Below are positions 45,641 to 54,492 of a DNA stretch of 64,000 bases, piece after piece. A program made the position numbers and the translations under genes. The DNA lies in the NCBI RefSeq assembly GCF_024606265.1, contig NZ_JAHHPP010000379.1, forward strand, positions 1-64,000. Direction: 5' to 3'. Each line of letters starts with the position of its first letter. The stretch's first letter is position 1. Source of the DNA: Endozoicomonas sp. SESOKO1. GTDB lineage: Bacteria > Pseudomonadota > Gammaproteobacteria > Pseudomonadales > Endozoicomonadaceae. The notes under the pieces are model-generated. The model ran no database searches and was not told the DNA's origin. It worked only from the letters and a program-made list of their open reading frames with translations.

Positions 45641-46423
45641 ATGAGTCAGCTGAGACAGGAAGTGGTGATTGAAGCCTGTGGTTTGACCATGAAGTATGGT
45701 AGTAACCTGATTCAGTCCAACCTGCATTTTCAAATCAGCAAAGGTGATGTATTTGTCATTATGGGGGGCAGTGGCTGTGGCAAGAGCACGCTCCTGAAAC
45801 ATATGATTGGACTCTATGAGCCAGCAGAGGGTGAAATCCTTTTTAGTGGGCAGAGTTACTTTTCCGCCACTGCAAAGCAGCAGTTGGCAATGCGTAAACG
45901 CTGGGGCGTTACCTATCAGGGGGGAGCGTTGTTCAGTGATAAAACACTGGCAGAAAATGTTGCCCTGCCACTGGAACAGTATACGACACTGACAAGTAAG
46001 GATATTCGGGATATGGTGCACTATAAACTGGCGCTGGTGGGGCTGGCCGGTTTTGAAGCTTTTTATCCATCCCAGATCAGTGGTGGTATGTGCAAGCGTG
46101 CAGGGTTGGCCAGAGCCATTGCCCTGGATCCGGATATCCTGTTTTTTGATGAGCCTTCGGCTGGACTGGATCCCCTCAGTGCCAGACGGCTGGATGACCT
46201 GATTTTGCAGTTAAGAGATTCAACCGGTGCTACGGTCGTCATCGTCACCCATGAGCTGGCCAGTATTTTTGCCATTGGCAGCAATGGGGTCTACCTCGAT
46301 GCCAGCACCAGAACCCAGCTGGATACCGGGTCTCCCGAATATATGCTTAACCACAGTAAACACGACGTGGTCCGAGAGTTTCTTTCCAGAGGCGCCGGAG
46401 GAGGTGAGTATGCAGACGAGTGA
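45641..46423 (+). CDS. MlaF-type ABC ATPase
   Basis: A 260-residue ATPase of the Mla/Mce type. Walker A GGSGCGKST (residues 42-50), Q-loop TYQGGALFSDKT, a signature close to the family form (ISGGMCKRAGLARAI), Walker B DILFFDEPSAGLDP and switch VTHELASIFAI. The start 2 bases after the permease stop shows co-translation. It energises the MlaE-type permease. Confidence 0.92.
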   Translation: MSQLRQEVVIEACGLTMKYGSNLIQSNLHFQISKGDVFVIMGGSGCGKSTLLKHMIGLYEPAEGEILFSGQSYFSATAKQQLAMRKRWGVTYQGGALFSDKTLAENVALPLEQYTTLTSKDIRDMVHYKLALVGLAGFEAFYPSQISGGMCKRAGLARAIALDPDILFFDEPSAGLDPLSARRLDDLILQLRDSTGATVVIVTHELASIFAIGSNGVYLDASTRTQLDTGSPEYMLNHSKHDVVREFLSRGAGGGEYADE

Positions 46424-46476
46424 AGGTATAAAGCGACTCAGTCAATTAGTGAGGCTCGCTTTTCCGAGAGAAATTT

Positions 46477-47430
46477 ATGAATAGAAAATCCCTGTCGGTA
46501 TCTGTCGGTCTTTTTGTCATTCTAATCCTGACCATGACGATTGCCCTGGTGCTGTTTCTTAATGCAGGTGGCTTTTCCCGGAACGATGTCCAGCGTTACC
46601 AAATTCTGTTTGACAGCTCGATAAAAGGCCTGAGTGTCGGCGCGCCGGTCACTCTGCGTGGCGTTAAAATTGGTGAGGTAGTCAGTATCAAGTCCAAGCT
46701 GTATCACAATCACCAGAAGGTCTTGAATGTGGTCACTATCGATCTGTATCCGGATACCATCAGTGAGCAGGGAAAAGGCAGTGGGCATAATGTACTGGGA
46801 CAGTTGATCAAGCAGGGGCTCAGTGCCCAGATTGGGCTGCAGAGTGTATTGACCGGATTGCTGTATATCGAGGTGGATCTGTTTGACTCTGCCCCGGAAA
46901 TGCAGCCGGTGGCTACTGAGTATCCGCAGATTCCCACCGTGCCCAACAACCTGGAAGAGTTTATTGAGCGGTTCGAGAGCATTAATATCGCAGAAATGGC
47001 CAGCAGCCTGACAGAAGTTCTGGATAATCTGGCCAGGCTGACCGGTGATGATCGCCTGAACAAACTGATTGACGATGTTGATCAGGCATTTGTCAGTATG
47101 GAAGCGATGTCCAATGAGATGAGCGCCGACATGGCAGGCATTCGCAGTGAATTTGCCTCCATGTCACAGGATGCCGGGGAAGTGACCGCATTACTGAAAG
47201 CCCAGTTGCCTGCCGCCACACAGCAGCTGAATGCAACCATGCTGCAACTTCAGGAGACCATTTCCGTCGTAGAAGGGACGCTGGCTCCTGACTCTCCACT
47301 GGTATACCAGCTGACGCAGAGTTCAAAAGACATCAGTCGTGCTTCCAGGGCCGTGGTCGATCTGGCTGACATGCTGCAACGTCAGCCTGATTCGATTATC
47401 TTTGGCAGACAATCAGGAGACTCCCGGTGA
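46477..47430 (+). CDS. MCE-domain substrate-binding protein (MlaD/PqiB-like)
   Basis: A 317-residue protein with one N-terminal membrane anchor (LFVILILTMTIALVLFL) and a single MCE domain (YQILFDSSIKGLSVGAPVTLRGVKIGEV; LIKQGLSAQIGLQSVLTGLLYIEVDL). A long helical, partly coiled-coil C-terminus follows (residues 165-300), which suggests a periplasmic needle rather than the short MlaD form. It should form hexamers that pass lipid from or to the permease. Confidence 0.9.
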   Translation: MNRKSLSVSVGLFVILILTMTIALVLFLNAGGFSRNDVQRYQILFDSSIKGLSVGAPVTLRGVKIGEVVSIKSKLYHNHQKVLNVVTIDLYPDTISEQGKGSGHNVLGQLIKQGLSAQIGLQSVLTGLLYIEVDLFDSAPEMQPVATEYPQIPTVPNNLEEFIERFESINIAEMASSLTEVLDNLARLTGDDRLNKLIDDVDQAFVSMEAMSNEMSADMAGIRSEFASMSQDAGEVTALLKAQLPAATQQLNATMLQLQETISVVEGTLAPDSPLVYQLTQSSKDISRASRAVVDLADMLQRQPDSIIFGRQSGDSR

Positions 47431-48065
47431 GCAGTTACCTCGGTAAATTGAATATTGTTATGGGCCAGAGAACTGCTGCTGCAAAGGCTTTCTTCCTGAT
47501 CATTTTGCTGTCGGGCTGCTCAGTCAATAATCCAACCTATCATGATTATACGCTGGTACCGGCAACGGTTTCACAACCCAAAAAAGTGCATGCAGACATG
47601 CCCGCAACACTGGGGGTTTTTCCGGTGAGGGTTGCTGGTTGGCTGGACAGGAAAAATATTACCTGGAGTGAAGGAGATGTTCGTTTACAGTCCTCTGTTA
47701 ACGATCACTGGGGAGAGCCTTTGCCAGAGCTTCTGACACAGGCGATGGTACAAAATCTGCGTAAAAGGGTTCACTCTGCCAGTTGGGTAAGCTCAGGTCC
47801 CTGGGGCCAGGATAAACGCCCGGAAGTGGTGGCGTTTATTGATGTTCAGTCCATCGCGGTGGTGAACCGGCAGTTGCGGATCAGCGTTGCCTGGACGCTG
47901 GAAGGGCAGGACCGACAGGTTATTACCCAGCGGGAAAAGGTCTATGCCCTGTCGCTGGAGAGTGGTGATTCTACACAAGCTTTCGTGCAGGCATTAAGTC
48001 AGGCCTGGGGGACGGTTGCAGAGGATATGATTCAGGGTTATTTTGACAAACAGGGGCGCAGATGA
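47427..48065 (+). CDS. PqiC-like auxiliary lipoprotein
   Basis: A 212-residue lipoprotein (lipobox ILLSGC, Cys31) of the ABC-transport auxiliary / PqiC family: YTLVPATVSQ, then LGVFPVRVAGWLDRKNITW and ELLTQAMVQNLRKR. The GTG start overlaps the MCE gene stop (GTGA) and has a GGAG site. It probably docks the MCE protein at the outer membrane. Its 3' end overlaps the oppositely oriented OTU-like gene by 28 bases. Confidence 0.85.
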   Translation: MSSYLGKLNIVMGQRTAAAKAFFLIILLSGCSVNNPTYHDYTLVPATVSQPKKVHADMPATLGVFPVRVAGWLDRKNITWSEGDVRLQSSVNDHWGEPLPELLTQAMVQNLRKRVHSASWVSSGPWGQDKRPEVVAFIDVQSIAVVNRQLRISVAWTLEGQDRQVITQREKVYALSLESGDSTQAFVQALSQAWGTVAEDMIQGYFDKQGRR

Positions 48066-48967
48066 AGATATTTATCTATTTCCTGCCCTGGCTTGTGGGA
48101 ATAGGAGAAGTCCCGTTTTCTGCAGCCCCTGAAATGATTGCCGTTAATGTGTTCAAGCAGTACAAAGTCGCCAAGAGCCTTTAAATCAAGGTTTTTCAGC
48201 TTACTGTCAACGATGGGAAAGTAAAGACCCCGGGCATCAATGACATTCATAATGGTACCAGAGTCGTTGACGGTAATGACTGGCTTTTTCAAGACCCTGG
48301 CGACCAGGGGGACTATGATGGTATCCATCCACTCGCCATCACATTTGATGGCCTCCATGCCTGTCATGCCACCGGGCCGGGAATGACCTGTCAAGTAGAC
48401 GTAAAGGACTTCCTCCGGCACAGGATCCTGCGAGCTTTCGTGCCCATTGAAATGTAAATGATTGTTTTCGTATTCCTGTAGCCATTGTCTTGCTTCTTCA
48501 TATACCTGTTGTCGTAAGGTCTTGGCATTCCAGTCCAGGCATTGCCCATATGGCACAAGGGCAGCATGGAAAAAACAGTCGCCATTGCCAGGGACATCGA
48601 CAATTTCGTATCCCTGGCTGTCCACAATGTCGGCTGTACTGTCATGATTGAAGCTGAAAAACTCCGGTATATTGATACTGCGGGGCAATCCCGTCGGTGG
48701 CAGGGCATTCAGGGCACAATCTATGGAAACCGCAGTAATGGCACCATAAACGAAGGCTATGGCGGGGAGTTCGGCAAATATCGCACTCAGGGTAATGGCT
48801 GCTGACACGACGGCGACAGACGTTGAGATTACACAGACTGCCCAGCGTTTCCAGCTGGCCTGTGGTTGGCCTGTCGGGGACGTATCACCGTGCCGATCAG
48901 CAGCAACGCTGGATGAAGTGATTGGTAACGCCTGCATCAAAAGGGCCTCATCTGAGTTTTGAATCAC
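48038..48967 (-). CDS. OTU-like cysteine protease with membrane segments
   Basis: A 309-residue protein, GTG start with a GGGA site. Residues 41-85 form one or two membrane helices (CVISTSVAVVSAAITLSAIFA; IAFVYGAITAV). The C-terminal domain looks like an OTU deubiquitinase: VPGNGDCFFHAAL with candidate nucleophile Cys131, a helix like the OTU LRQQV segment, GEWMDTIIVPLVARVLKKPVITV, and LLEHINGNHFRGC with candidate catalytic His278. OTU proteases are mainly eukaryotic and viral; bacterial ones are usually host-directed effectors. The membrane helices could place it on a host membrane. Family assignment is by motif; the function is inference. Confidence 0.75.
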   Translation of the reverse strand: MIQNSDEALLMQALPITSSSVAADRHGDTSPTGQPQASWKRWAVCVISTSVAVVSAAITLSAIFAELPAIAFVYGAITAVSIDCALNALPPTGLPRSINIPEFFSFNHDSTADIVDSQGYEIVDVPGNGDCFFHAALVPYGQCLDWNAKTLRQQVYEEARQWLQEYENNHLHFNGHESSQDPVPEEVLYVYLTGHSRPGGMTGMEAIKCDGEWMDTIIVPLVARVLKKPVITVNDSGTIMNVIDARGLYFPIVDSKLKNLDLKALGDFVLLEHINGNHFRGCRKRDFSYSHKPGQEIDKYLHLRPCLSK

Positions 48968-49013
48968 TCCCGACCTTATTACTCCGCATCCATCCGTACG
49001 TTTGGTTCAAACG

Positions 49014-49787
49014 TTAGTCAATAGTTCCCAGAAGGCGTCTTGCGGCCCCAACCACGGTGTTAATCGCGTTGGGCTCAACACTGGCCAGCTTTACCGTATC
49101 CGGTGTTTCATTGCAGGTTCGGTTCACGATAACCCCGGCAACGCATCCGGCCTTAAGCCCCATCGCCGCACACATGGTCAGAAGGGTTGCAGACTCCATT
49201 TCATAGTTCAGCACCCCCAGCGACTGCCACTCTTCCATAGAACCCTGCAGCTCTTTCCTGACCCGCCGGGTGAAGGTGTCATAACGTTCCTGGCCGGGGT
49301 AGAACGTGTCACTGGAGGCGGTAATACCGGTCCAGTAATTAACACCGCTTTGCCCGGCAGTATCTACCAGTGCACGGGTACACTGGAAGTCAGCAACGGC
49401 CGGGTAGCTGAGGGGAGCAAAATGTCGGCTGGCACCATCCAGTCGAACGGAACCGGTAGTGACAATCACATCGCCCACATTGATATGGGGCTGGATGGCA
49501 CCGGTGGTGCCCACCCTCAGAAAAGTACAGATGCCCAGTTGTGCCAGCTCTTCTACAGCAATAGAGGTCGAAGGCCCGCCGATACCGGTTGAGCAAACCA
49601 CTACGGATTCACCCTCCAGCTCACCCCGCCAGGTGGTGAACTCCCGGAGGCTGGCCAGTTTTTTCGGGTTATTCATCAGTTCAGCAATGCGTTCGACCCG
49701 TTCCGGGTCACCGGGGACAATAGCCAGTCTGGCACCATTGAGAGCCTTCCTGGTCAGGCCGAGATGAAAAACTTCGCTGCTGCTCAT
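49014..49787 (-). CDS. udp: Uridine phosphorylase
   Basis: A 257-residue enzyme that splits uridine into uracil and ribose-1-phosphate. GGAGGC site 6 bases before the ATG at 49787. Family features: [27 protein letters not shown] (phosphate-binding Gly/Arg), [31 protein letters not shown] and [15 protein letters not shown] with the ribose-binding EMES. It is a housekeeping gene for pyrimidine salvage, transcribed towards the OTU-like gene. Confidence 0.94.
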   Translation of the reverse strand: MSSSEVFHLGLTRKALNGARLAIVPGDPERVERIAELMNNPKKLASLREFTTWRGELEGESVVVCSTGIGGPSTSIAVEELAQLGICTFLRVGTTGAIQPHINVGDVIVTTGSVRLDGASRHFAPLSYPAVADFQCTRALVDTAGQSGVNYWTGITASSDTFYPGQERYDTFTRRVRKELQGSMEEWQSLGVLNYEMESATLLTMCAAMGLKAGCVAGVIVNRTCNETPDTVKLASVEPNAINTVVGAARRLLGTID

Positions 49788-50016
49788 ATTATGCCTCCGG
49801 ATACACACGTTGAGTCATTGAACTTTATTTCATGGAATCCATCATAGACCTATCTATCGAGGGTATTTATCGATCTGAATCAATATTTGATCCAATTGAG
49901 ATCCCGGTTTTACGCCTGCCCTGCAGTCCTTCAGAGCCTATCCGATGATATAAGGACAACTTTGCGTCTATGCTGGTAGTCAACTGCTGGCATACCAATA
50001 GAAAAATGGACAATCC

Positions 50017-51360
50017 ATGTCACCTGAAAACAGAATCACTTCCAACCGGGCGTTTATTTTTGCTATTGCCGGGGCTGCCATCGGTTTGGGAAATATCTGG
50101 CGTTTCCCGTATGTAGCCGGTGAAAACGGGGGAAGCCTTTTTTTTCTTCTGTATATCATGTTTGTGGTGCTGCTGGGGCTGCCGGTAATGATTGCCGAGA
50201 TTGTTGTTGGGCGTGCGGGGCGTGCTTCACCCGCCAGCAGTCTGCGGCAGTTGGCGGTCAGTGCAGGCCATACCAGGCACTGGAGCAAGCTGGCCTGGAT
50301 CGGAACGCTGGCTGCCACGATGATTCTTTCTTTCTACAGTGTGGTGTCTGGCTGGGTGCTTCACTTCTTTTTCAAGTCGCTGTCGGGGGACCTTCCTGCA
50401 AACAGCATTCAGGCAACATTGATACATTTCCAACAGCTCCTGGAATCACCCTGGCAAGTGGTTTTATACCACGGTCTATTCATTGTTATGACGGTTGCCA
50501 TCAGTGGCCGAACCATTGCAAAAGGTATAGAGCAGTTGAATAACTGGCTGATGCCCCTGATGTATCTGATTCTGTTGGTCCTTCTGATCTATGCCAGCCA
50601 GTTCAGTGGCTTTGCGACAGCCCTTGATTACCTGTTTGCCTTCAGGTTTGAGGCGGTTAGCCCGGGTGTGGTGCTGGAGGCCATGGGGCATGCCTTTTTC
50701 ACCCTTGCTATCGGGGCCTGCTGCCTGATGGCTTATGGGGCTTATATGCCTGAAAGGCAGTCGGTGGTTAAGGCAGTATTGGTTGTTGCCCTGCTGGATG
50801 TCCTGGTGGCGGTGCTGGTGGGTATTGCAACTTTTGCAGTGGTGTTCAGTGAAGGGCTTTCAGTAGCAGAAGGTCCCGGGCTGATGTTTATCACACTACC
50901 GGTTGCATTGGCCCAAATGCCCTTTGGCTCACTGGTGCTGCCCTTGTTCTTTCTGCTGTTGGTAATGGCTGTCTGGACATCTGCAGTTAACCTGGCTGAA
51001 CCCCTGGTGGTGATGATGAGTCGCCTGTGTTCTGGTTTTCGCACAGCAGGAGCCTCGATAGCCGGTGTTATTATATTTCTGGCTGGGTTAATACCCGGCC
51101 TTTCTTTCAGTGTCTGGAAGCAGATTTCTGTTGGTGACAACACACTTTTTGATCTTTATACCGCCTTTGCCACCCAGGTCATGCTGCCGGTCGTTGGGCT
51201 TCTGGTGCTTTATTTTTGTGGCTATATCATGGAAAGAAACGTGCTGATTGAACAGTTGGGAATGCGAGGCAAGCCCCTGAAAATCTGGCAGCTCCTGATT
51301 CGCTGGGTCAGCCCGGCATTGCTATTGATGGTCATTATTGGGGAGTTGTTGCAATTTTGA
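50017..51360 (+). CDS. Sodium-dependent transporter (SNF/NSS family)
   Basis: A 447-residue membrane protein with about 11-12 helices. The family signature is at the start: RAFIFAIAGAAIGLGNIWRFPYVAGENGG, which holds the sodium- and substrate-binding unwound helix 1. Also typical is SLRQLAVSAG and the later TLAIGACCLMAYGAYMP. Bacterial members carry amino acids or similar solutes with Na+; the substrate here is unknown. Confidence 0.9.
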   Translation: MSPENRITSNRAFIFAIAGAAIGLGNIWRFPYVAGENGGSLFFLLYIMFVVLLGLPVMIAEIVVGRAGRASPASSLRQLAVSAGHTRHWSKLAWIGTLAATMILSFYSVVSGWVLHFFFKSLSGDLPANSIQATLIHFQQLLESPWQVVLYHGLFIVMTVAISGRTIAKGIEQLNNWLMPLMYLILLVLLIYASQFSGFATALDYLFAFRFEAVSPGVVLEAMGHAFFTLAIGACCLMAYGAYMPERQSVVKAVLVVALLDVLVAVLVGIATFAVVFSEGLSVAEGPGLMFITLPVALAQMPFGSLVLPLFFLLLVMAVWTSAVNLAEPLVVMMSRLCSGFRTAGASIAGVIIFLAGLIPGLSFSVWKQISVGDNTLFDLYTAFATQVMLPVVGLLVLYFCGYIMERNVLIEQLGMRGKPLKIWQLLIRWVSPALLLMVIIGELLQF

Positions 51361-51367
51361 CCTGAGG

Positions 51368-51541
51368 TTAAACCAGGGATTTGATCAGTGCCGCCACTAA
51401 CATGATAAAAATTAATATCATGGCGATTTTGGCAAGCTTGCCTTGCTGTTCATCAGTAAGTGGTTTGCCATGACGCTCGGTCAGTTTCACTACAACAAAC
51501 AGGGTGATAAACAAAAGGACTAAAATAGAGATCAGGTTCAT
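51368..51541 (-). CDS. Small two-helix membrane protein
   Basis: A 57-residue protein: MNLISILVLLFITLFVVVKL, a short charged loop (TERHGKPLTDEQQGKLAK) and a second hydrophobic helix (IAMILIFIMLVAALI). A GGTGG sequence precedes the ATG at 51541. No family recognised. It lies between the fkpA terminator and the end of the SNF-type transporter, on the opposite strand to the latter. Confidence 0.6.
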   Translation of the reverse strand: MNLISILVLLFITLFVVVKLTERHGKPLTDEQQGKLAKIAMILIFIMLVAALIKSLV

Positions 51542-51553
51542 AATCCACCAATA

Positions 51554-51585
51554 AATAACGGGCAGTAGTCGTACTGCCCGTTATT
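51554..51585 (-). terminator. Strong hairpin terminator after fkpA
   Basis: A perfect 14-bp stem (51554-51567 with 51572-51585) around a 4-base loop, with A/T-rich flanks on both sides. It lies 29 bases after the fkpA stop and should end that transcript before the small membrane gene. Confidence 0.85.
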
Positions 51586-51614
51586 GTAAATAGCCTGAAG
51601 ATTTATTGCGTGGC

Positions 51615-52373
51615 TTATTTGTCTTCGGCTGCTTCGTTACTCTCTTCCTGGTCTTCAATGCTGATCAGCTCAATATCAAATACCAGAACGGAGCCTGCTG
51701 GAATGGTGCCAACGTCCTGGTCGCCGTACGCCAGCTCAGCGGGAATGGTCAGGCGATATTCAGAGCCAACCGGCATCAGGGCAACGCCTTCCGTCCAGCC
51801 CTTGATAACGTTTGCCAGGGGGAAAGTCGCTGGCTGGTCTCTTTGCTTGCTGCTATCGAAAACAGTACCGTCAGTCAGTGTACCCGTGTAATGAACGGTA
51901 ACGGTGTCGGCTGCGGTCGGTGTTGGGCCGTCTCCCTGCTTGATCACTTCGTATTGAAGACCGGACTCAGTCACGGAAACACCTTCTTTACCGGCGTTAT
52001 CTTCCAGATATTTGGCACCGGTTTTAAGGGTCTCTTCACGCTTCTCCCTGGCTTTTTCCTGAACAACGGTGTTCATCTTCTGTTCGTGAACCCGGAGGGC
52101 TGCGCCCATCTCCTCTTCGTTCATTCTGGTTTGATCGGCGAGGGCGTCCAGCAAGCCCTGCTGAACCAGCGCACGGTCAAGCACAACACCGAGCTCATCT
52201 TGTTGCTTCAGTGTCTGACTGGCGAAGTTACCAACAGAGGCGCCAATGGCGTAGGCCGCTTTCTGATCTTCAGTGTTTAACTCAACTTCAGGAGCCTGGG
52301 TAGTCTTGTCCTGACAGCCTGTTGCCAAAAGTACAGCCGCTGCCAGAGCAGATATTTTAATAGCCTTCTTCAT
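51615..52373 (-). CDS. fkpA: FKBP-type peptidyl-prolyl isomerase (FkpA/Mip-like lipoprotein)
   Basis: A 252-residue lipoprotein (lipobox LLATGC, Cys20) with start at 52373. A helical FKBP_N dimerisation domain (residues 35-125: AAYAIGASVGNFASQTL, DALADQTRMNEEEMG) precedes the FKBP_C catalytic domain (TVTVHYTGTLTDGTVFDSSKQRDQPATFPL; VIKGWTEGVALMPVGSEYRLTIP). It folds periplasmic or surface proteins; relatives such as Mip in Legionella aid host infection. The acidic tail is an oddity of unknown use. Confidence 0.9.
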   Translation of the reverse strand: MKKAIKISALAAAVLLATGCQDKTTQAPEVELNTEDQKAAYAIGASVGNFASQTLKQQDELGVVLDRALVQQGLLDALADQTRMNEEEMGAALRVHEQKMNTVVQEKAREKREETLKTGAKYLEDNAGKEGVSVTESGLQYEVIKQGDGPTPTAADTVTVHYTGTLTDGTVFDSSKQRDQPATFPLANVIKGWTEGVALMPVGSEYRLTIPAELAYGDQDVGTIPAGSVLVFDIELISIEDQEESNEAAEDK

Positions 52374-52578
52374 ATCGGTTTCCATGGTTTCTGGCCAGAA
52401 GTGACGAATTGGCCAAGACAATCTTGCCTGTATCAGGAGTAAAGTTAAGAAAAACCCAATAATAATGGCACAGCCTTTACGTCAGTTGAACTAAGATAGC
52501 GAAATATTTTCAAATGTGCACTGCCATTTGCCGCAGTCGTCTAAAAGGACCATAAATATCCGGGTCAGAGCGTGTCCA

Positions 52579-54405
52579 CTAAAATACCCGGAGCTTTTTG
52601 GTTTTGGTCGGTAGAAAACGCGTAAGATTGGCCGCCTTGATACGGCAGCCGCTCATAAACACCTGACAGAAGTCACAGATATCATCAATGTTGGACGAAC
52701 ACTGGACAGACACCCATTCGCTTTTCATATTCACCAGGTACAGCCTGTCCGTATCACAGGCCAGCATCAGAATCTCATCAGGAATAACAGGTACCCGGGA
52801 AGTGAGCTGGATCATGATATAGCCCGGGGTTCCGCTGGCCAGCGCCCAATGCATCTCTTTCAAGGTATCGGCCACCTGGTCTTGTATACGGGCTTTTCGT
52901 CTAAAGGACTCTTCATCGCTCACAGGTAACCCGAGCAACTGCTCGAACGTCCGCCTGGAAGTGAGGTTTATCTCGTAGTCTGGGTAATAACCAAGGTTGC
53001 TCAGGTGGTCAACCAGGCGATCTTCGGTCAGTTGTGGGTTGCGAAAGTTGTTGTCAATCAGGTTGTTCAGCAGCACAACCTGACTGGCAGCCACTTTGAG
53101 GATACGCTGCAGACCGAGGCTCTGGGCGGCCGCAAGAAGCTTTTCCTTGTCGCTTTTTAACTCTGCCCCGGTCCCCATATCCCTGGGAGGGTAATCCCGG
53201 ATAAACTCCTTGATATTGATTTTATCCAGGCCTTCGGCATCCGGTTTTCCTTTCTGGGTTGGCCGGACAAATATGGCCTGGGTAGGCTCAGCGGTCAGGG
53301 TAAGGAACTGCAGGTATTTCACCAGTTGGGTACCGCTGGCAAACACCCGGAAAGTCAGGCGTCCAAGGGGATTTCTGGCCAATGGCTTATCGTTAGTACA
53401 TAGCCATGTCAGACGATCCCCGGACGGGTGACGGAAAATTCGCGATACCGGCGAGACCTGTTGCAGCAACCCCGATTTACTGCTCGGCCGTCGACAGACG
53501 AAGGTAAAAAAGAACAGATCCCCGGGGGCCAGCTGATCAAGATGTTGTTGCATCGCGGTAAAGAACGCGTTGGCCTCTGCGGATTTGCCAATATTCATCT
53601 GCTTGCCACACACATAGCCTTCTCTGTCGCATATTTCCCGCCATTTTGGCACCACCCCAACGTCCATCATCTCGGTCAGAAAACTGTACCCAGACTCCTT
53701 TGCCAGGGCTTCCAGCCCACCGGGTATGGGGAACGCGCTAAACAGCCGTTCAAAGGTGCTGGTCATCTGGTAAAGGTCCAGTTGCTCCGTGGGCTGAAGG
53801 ACCATTTCTGACGTTGCCGATTGAGCAGAAAAAACCGTCCGGGGTGACAACACTTCCTGAAACTCCTGCGGGATAAAGGCGAAGGCACCCATTTGGGAGA
53901 GTGCTTCGCCAACGTTTTTGTCAAGTGCTGATTTTTGTTGCCCGGCTTGTTGTACGTGTTGTTGGTCGAGTTGTTGGTTATTGTTCCACGATAGCCCGGA
54001 CGGTCCCGCCACTGGTGATTCGGGTCGTTTACTGGTCTCGCCACTATCGACCACCGGGATCTGGATCGGTGCATGGTCCCCCGTTGCTTCCCGGGTTGCT
54101 GGTTCAAACATGCTCCAGTCGTAGCGCTTCACCTCTTCGGCAAAGTCAGTATCCTGGTAAAACTTAATATGGGCCGAATTACAGACAGAGCAATGGAGAA
54201 TATCCCGGAACGCGAGAGAACAGGTTTTGTGGTAGGTACGTTTGCAACAGAGGGATACCATAAAGGGAGGATGCTCAATATATTGGGCACAAAGCTGACA
54301 AAACCGGCGGTCGGCAATATCGTCAGATAGCATTTTCAGTTCACTGGCCTGGCTGCTGGTACCCGGGATTGACATACTTGCTGACGGCGCACAGCTTGGG
54401 TCCAC
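52579..54405 (-). CDS. Hypothetical protein with N-terminal C4HC3 zinc finger
   Basis: A 608-residue protein with a GTG start and a good GGGAGGA site. Near the N-terminus the ligands C36-x2-C39, C53-C54, H59-x2-C62 and C72-x2-C75 have the C4HC3 order of RING-CH/PHD fingers, with a CKRTYHKTC core. The adjacent cysteines 53-54 are unusual. A proline/glutamine-rich linker (95-160) follows, then about 440 residues without a family I recognise, with motifs such as RRPSSKSGLLQQVSPVSRIF. No signal peptide or membrane segment. A RING-type E3 ligase effector is a plausible guess. Confidence 0.7.
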   Translation of the reverse strand: MDPSCAPSASMSIPGTSSQASELKMLSDDIADRRFCQLCAQYIEHPPFMVSLCCKRTYHKTCSLAFRDILHCSVCNSAHIKFYQDTDFAEEVKRYDWSMFEPATREATGDHAPIQIPVVDSGETSKRPESPVAGPSGLSWNNNQQLDQQHVQQAGQQKSALDKNVGEALSQMGAFAFIPQEFQEVLSPRTVFSAQSATSEMVLQPTEQLDLYQMTSTFERLFSAFPIPGGLEALAKESGYSFLTEMMDVGVVPKWREICDREGYVCGKQMNIGKSAEANAFFTAMQQHLDQLAPGDLFFFTFVCRRPSSKSGLLQQVSPVSRIFRHPSGDRLTWLCTNDKPLARNPLGRLTFRVFASGTQLVKYLQFLTLTAEPTQAIFVRPTQKGKPDAEGLDKINIKEFIRDYPPRDMGTGAELKSDKEKLLAAAQSLGLQRILKVAASQVVLLNNLIDNNFRNPQLTEDRLVDHLSNLGYYPDYEINLTSRRTFEQLLGLPVSDEESFRRKARIQDQVADTLKEMHWALASGTPGYIMIQLTSRVPVIPDEILMLACDTDRLYLVNMKSEWVSVQCSSNIDDICDFCQVFMSGCRIKAANLTRFLPTKTKKLRVF

Positions 54406-54492
54406 GACAACTATCCTCCCTCTATTGGCGGTATAACATCGCTTTTCTTGTGTTGGTTAACCTCAAGATGGCAATAATAGTACCGTTATGCC

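Noticed and set aside
49005-49035. GGAACTATTGACTAA upstream of the OTU-like gene, resembling the -35 box of the shared promoter
   Set aside because: It is the coding end of udp, and no TCNNAN box follows at the right distance.
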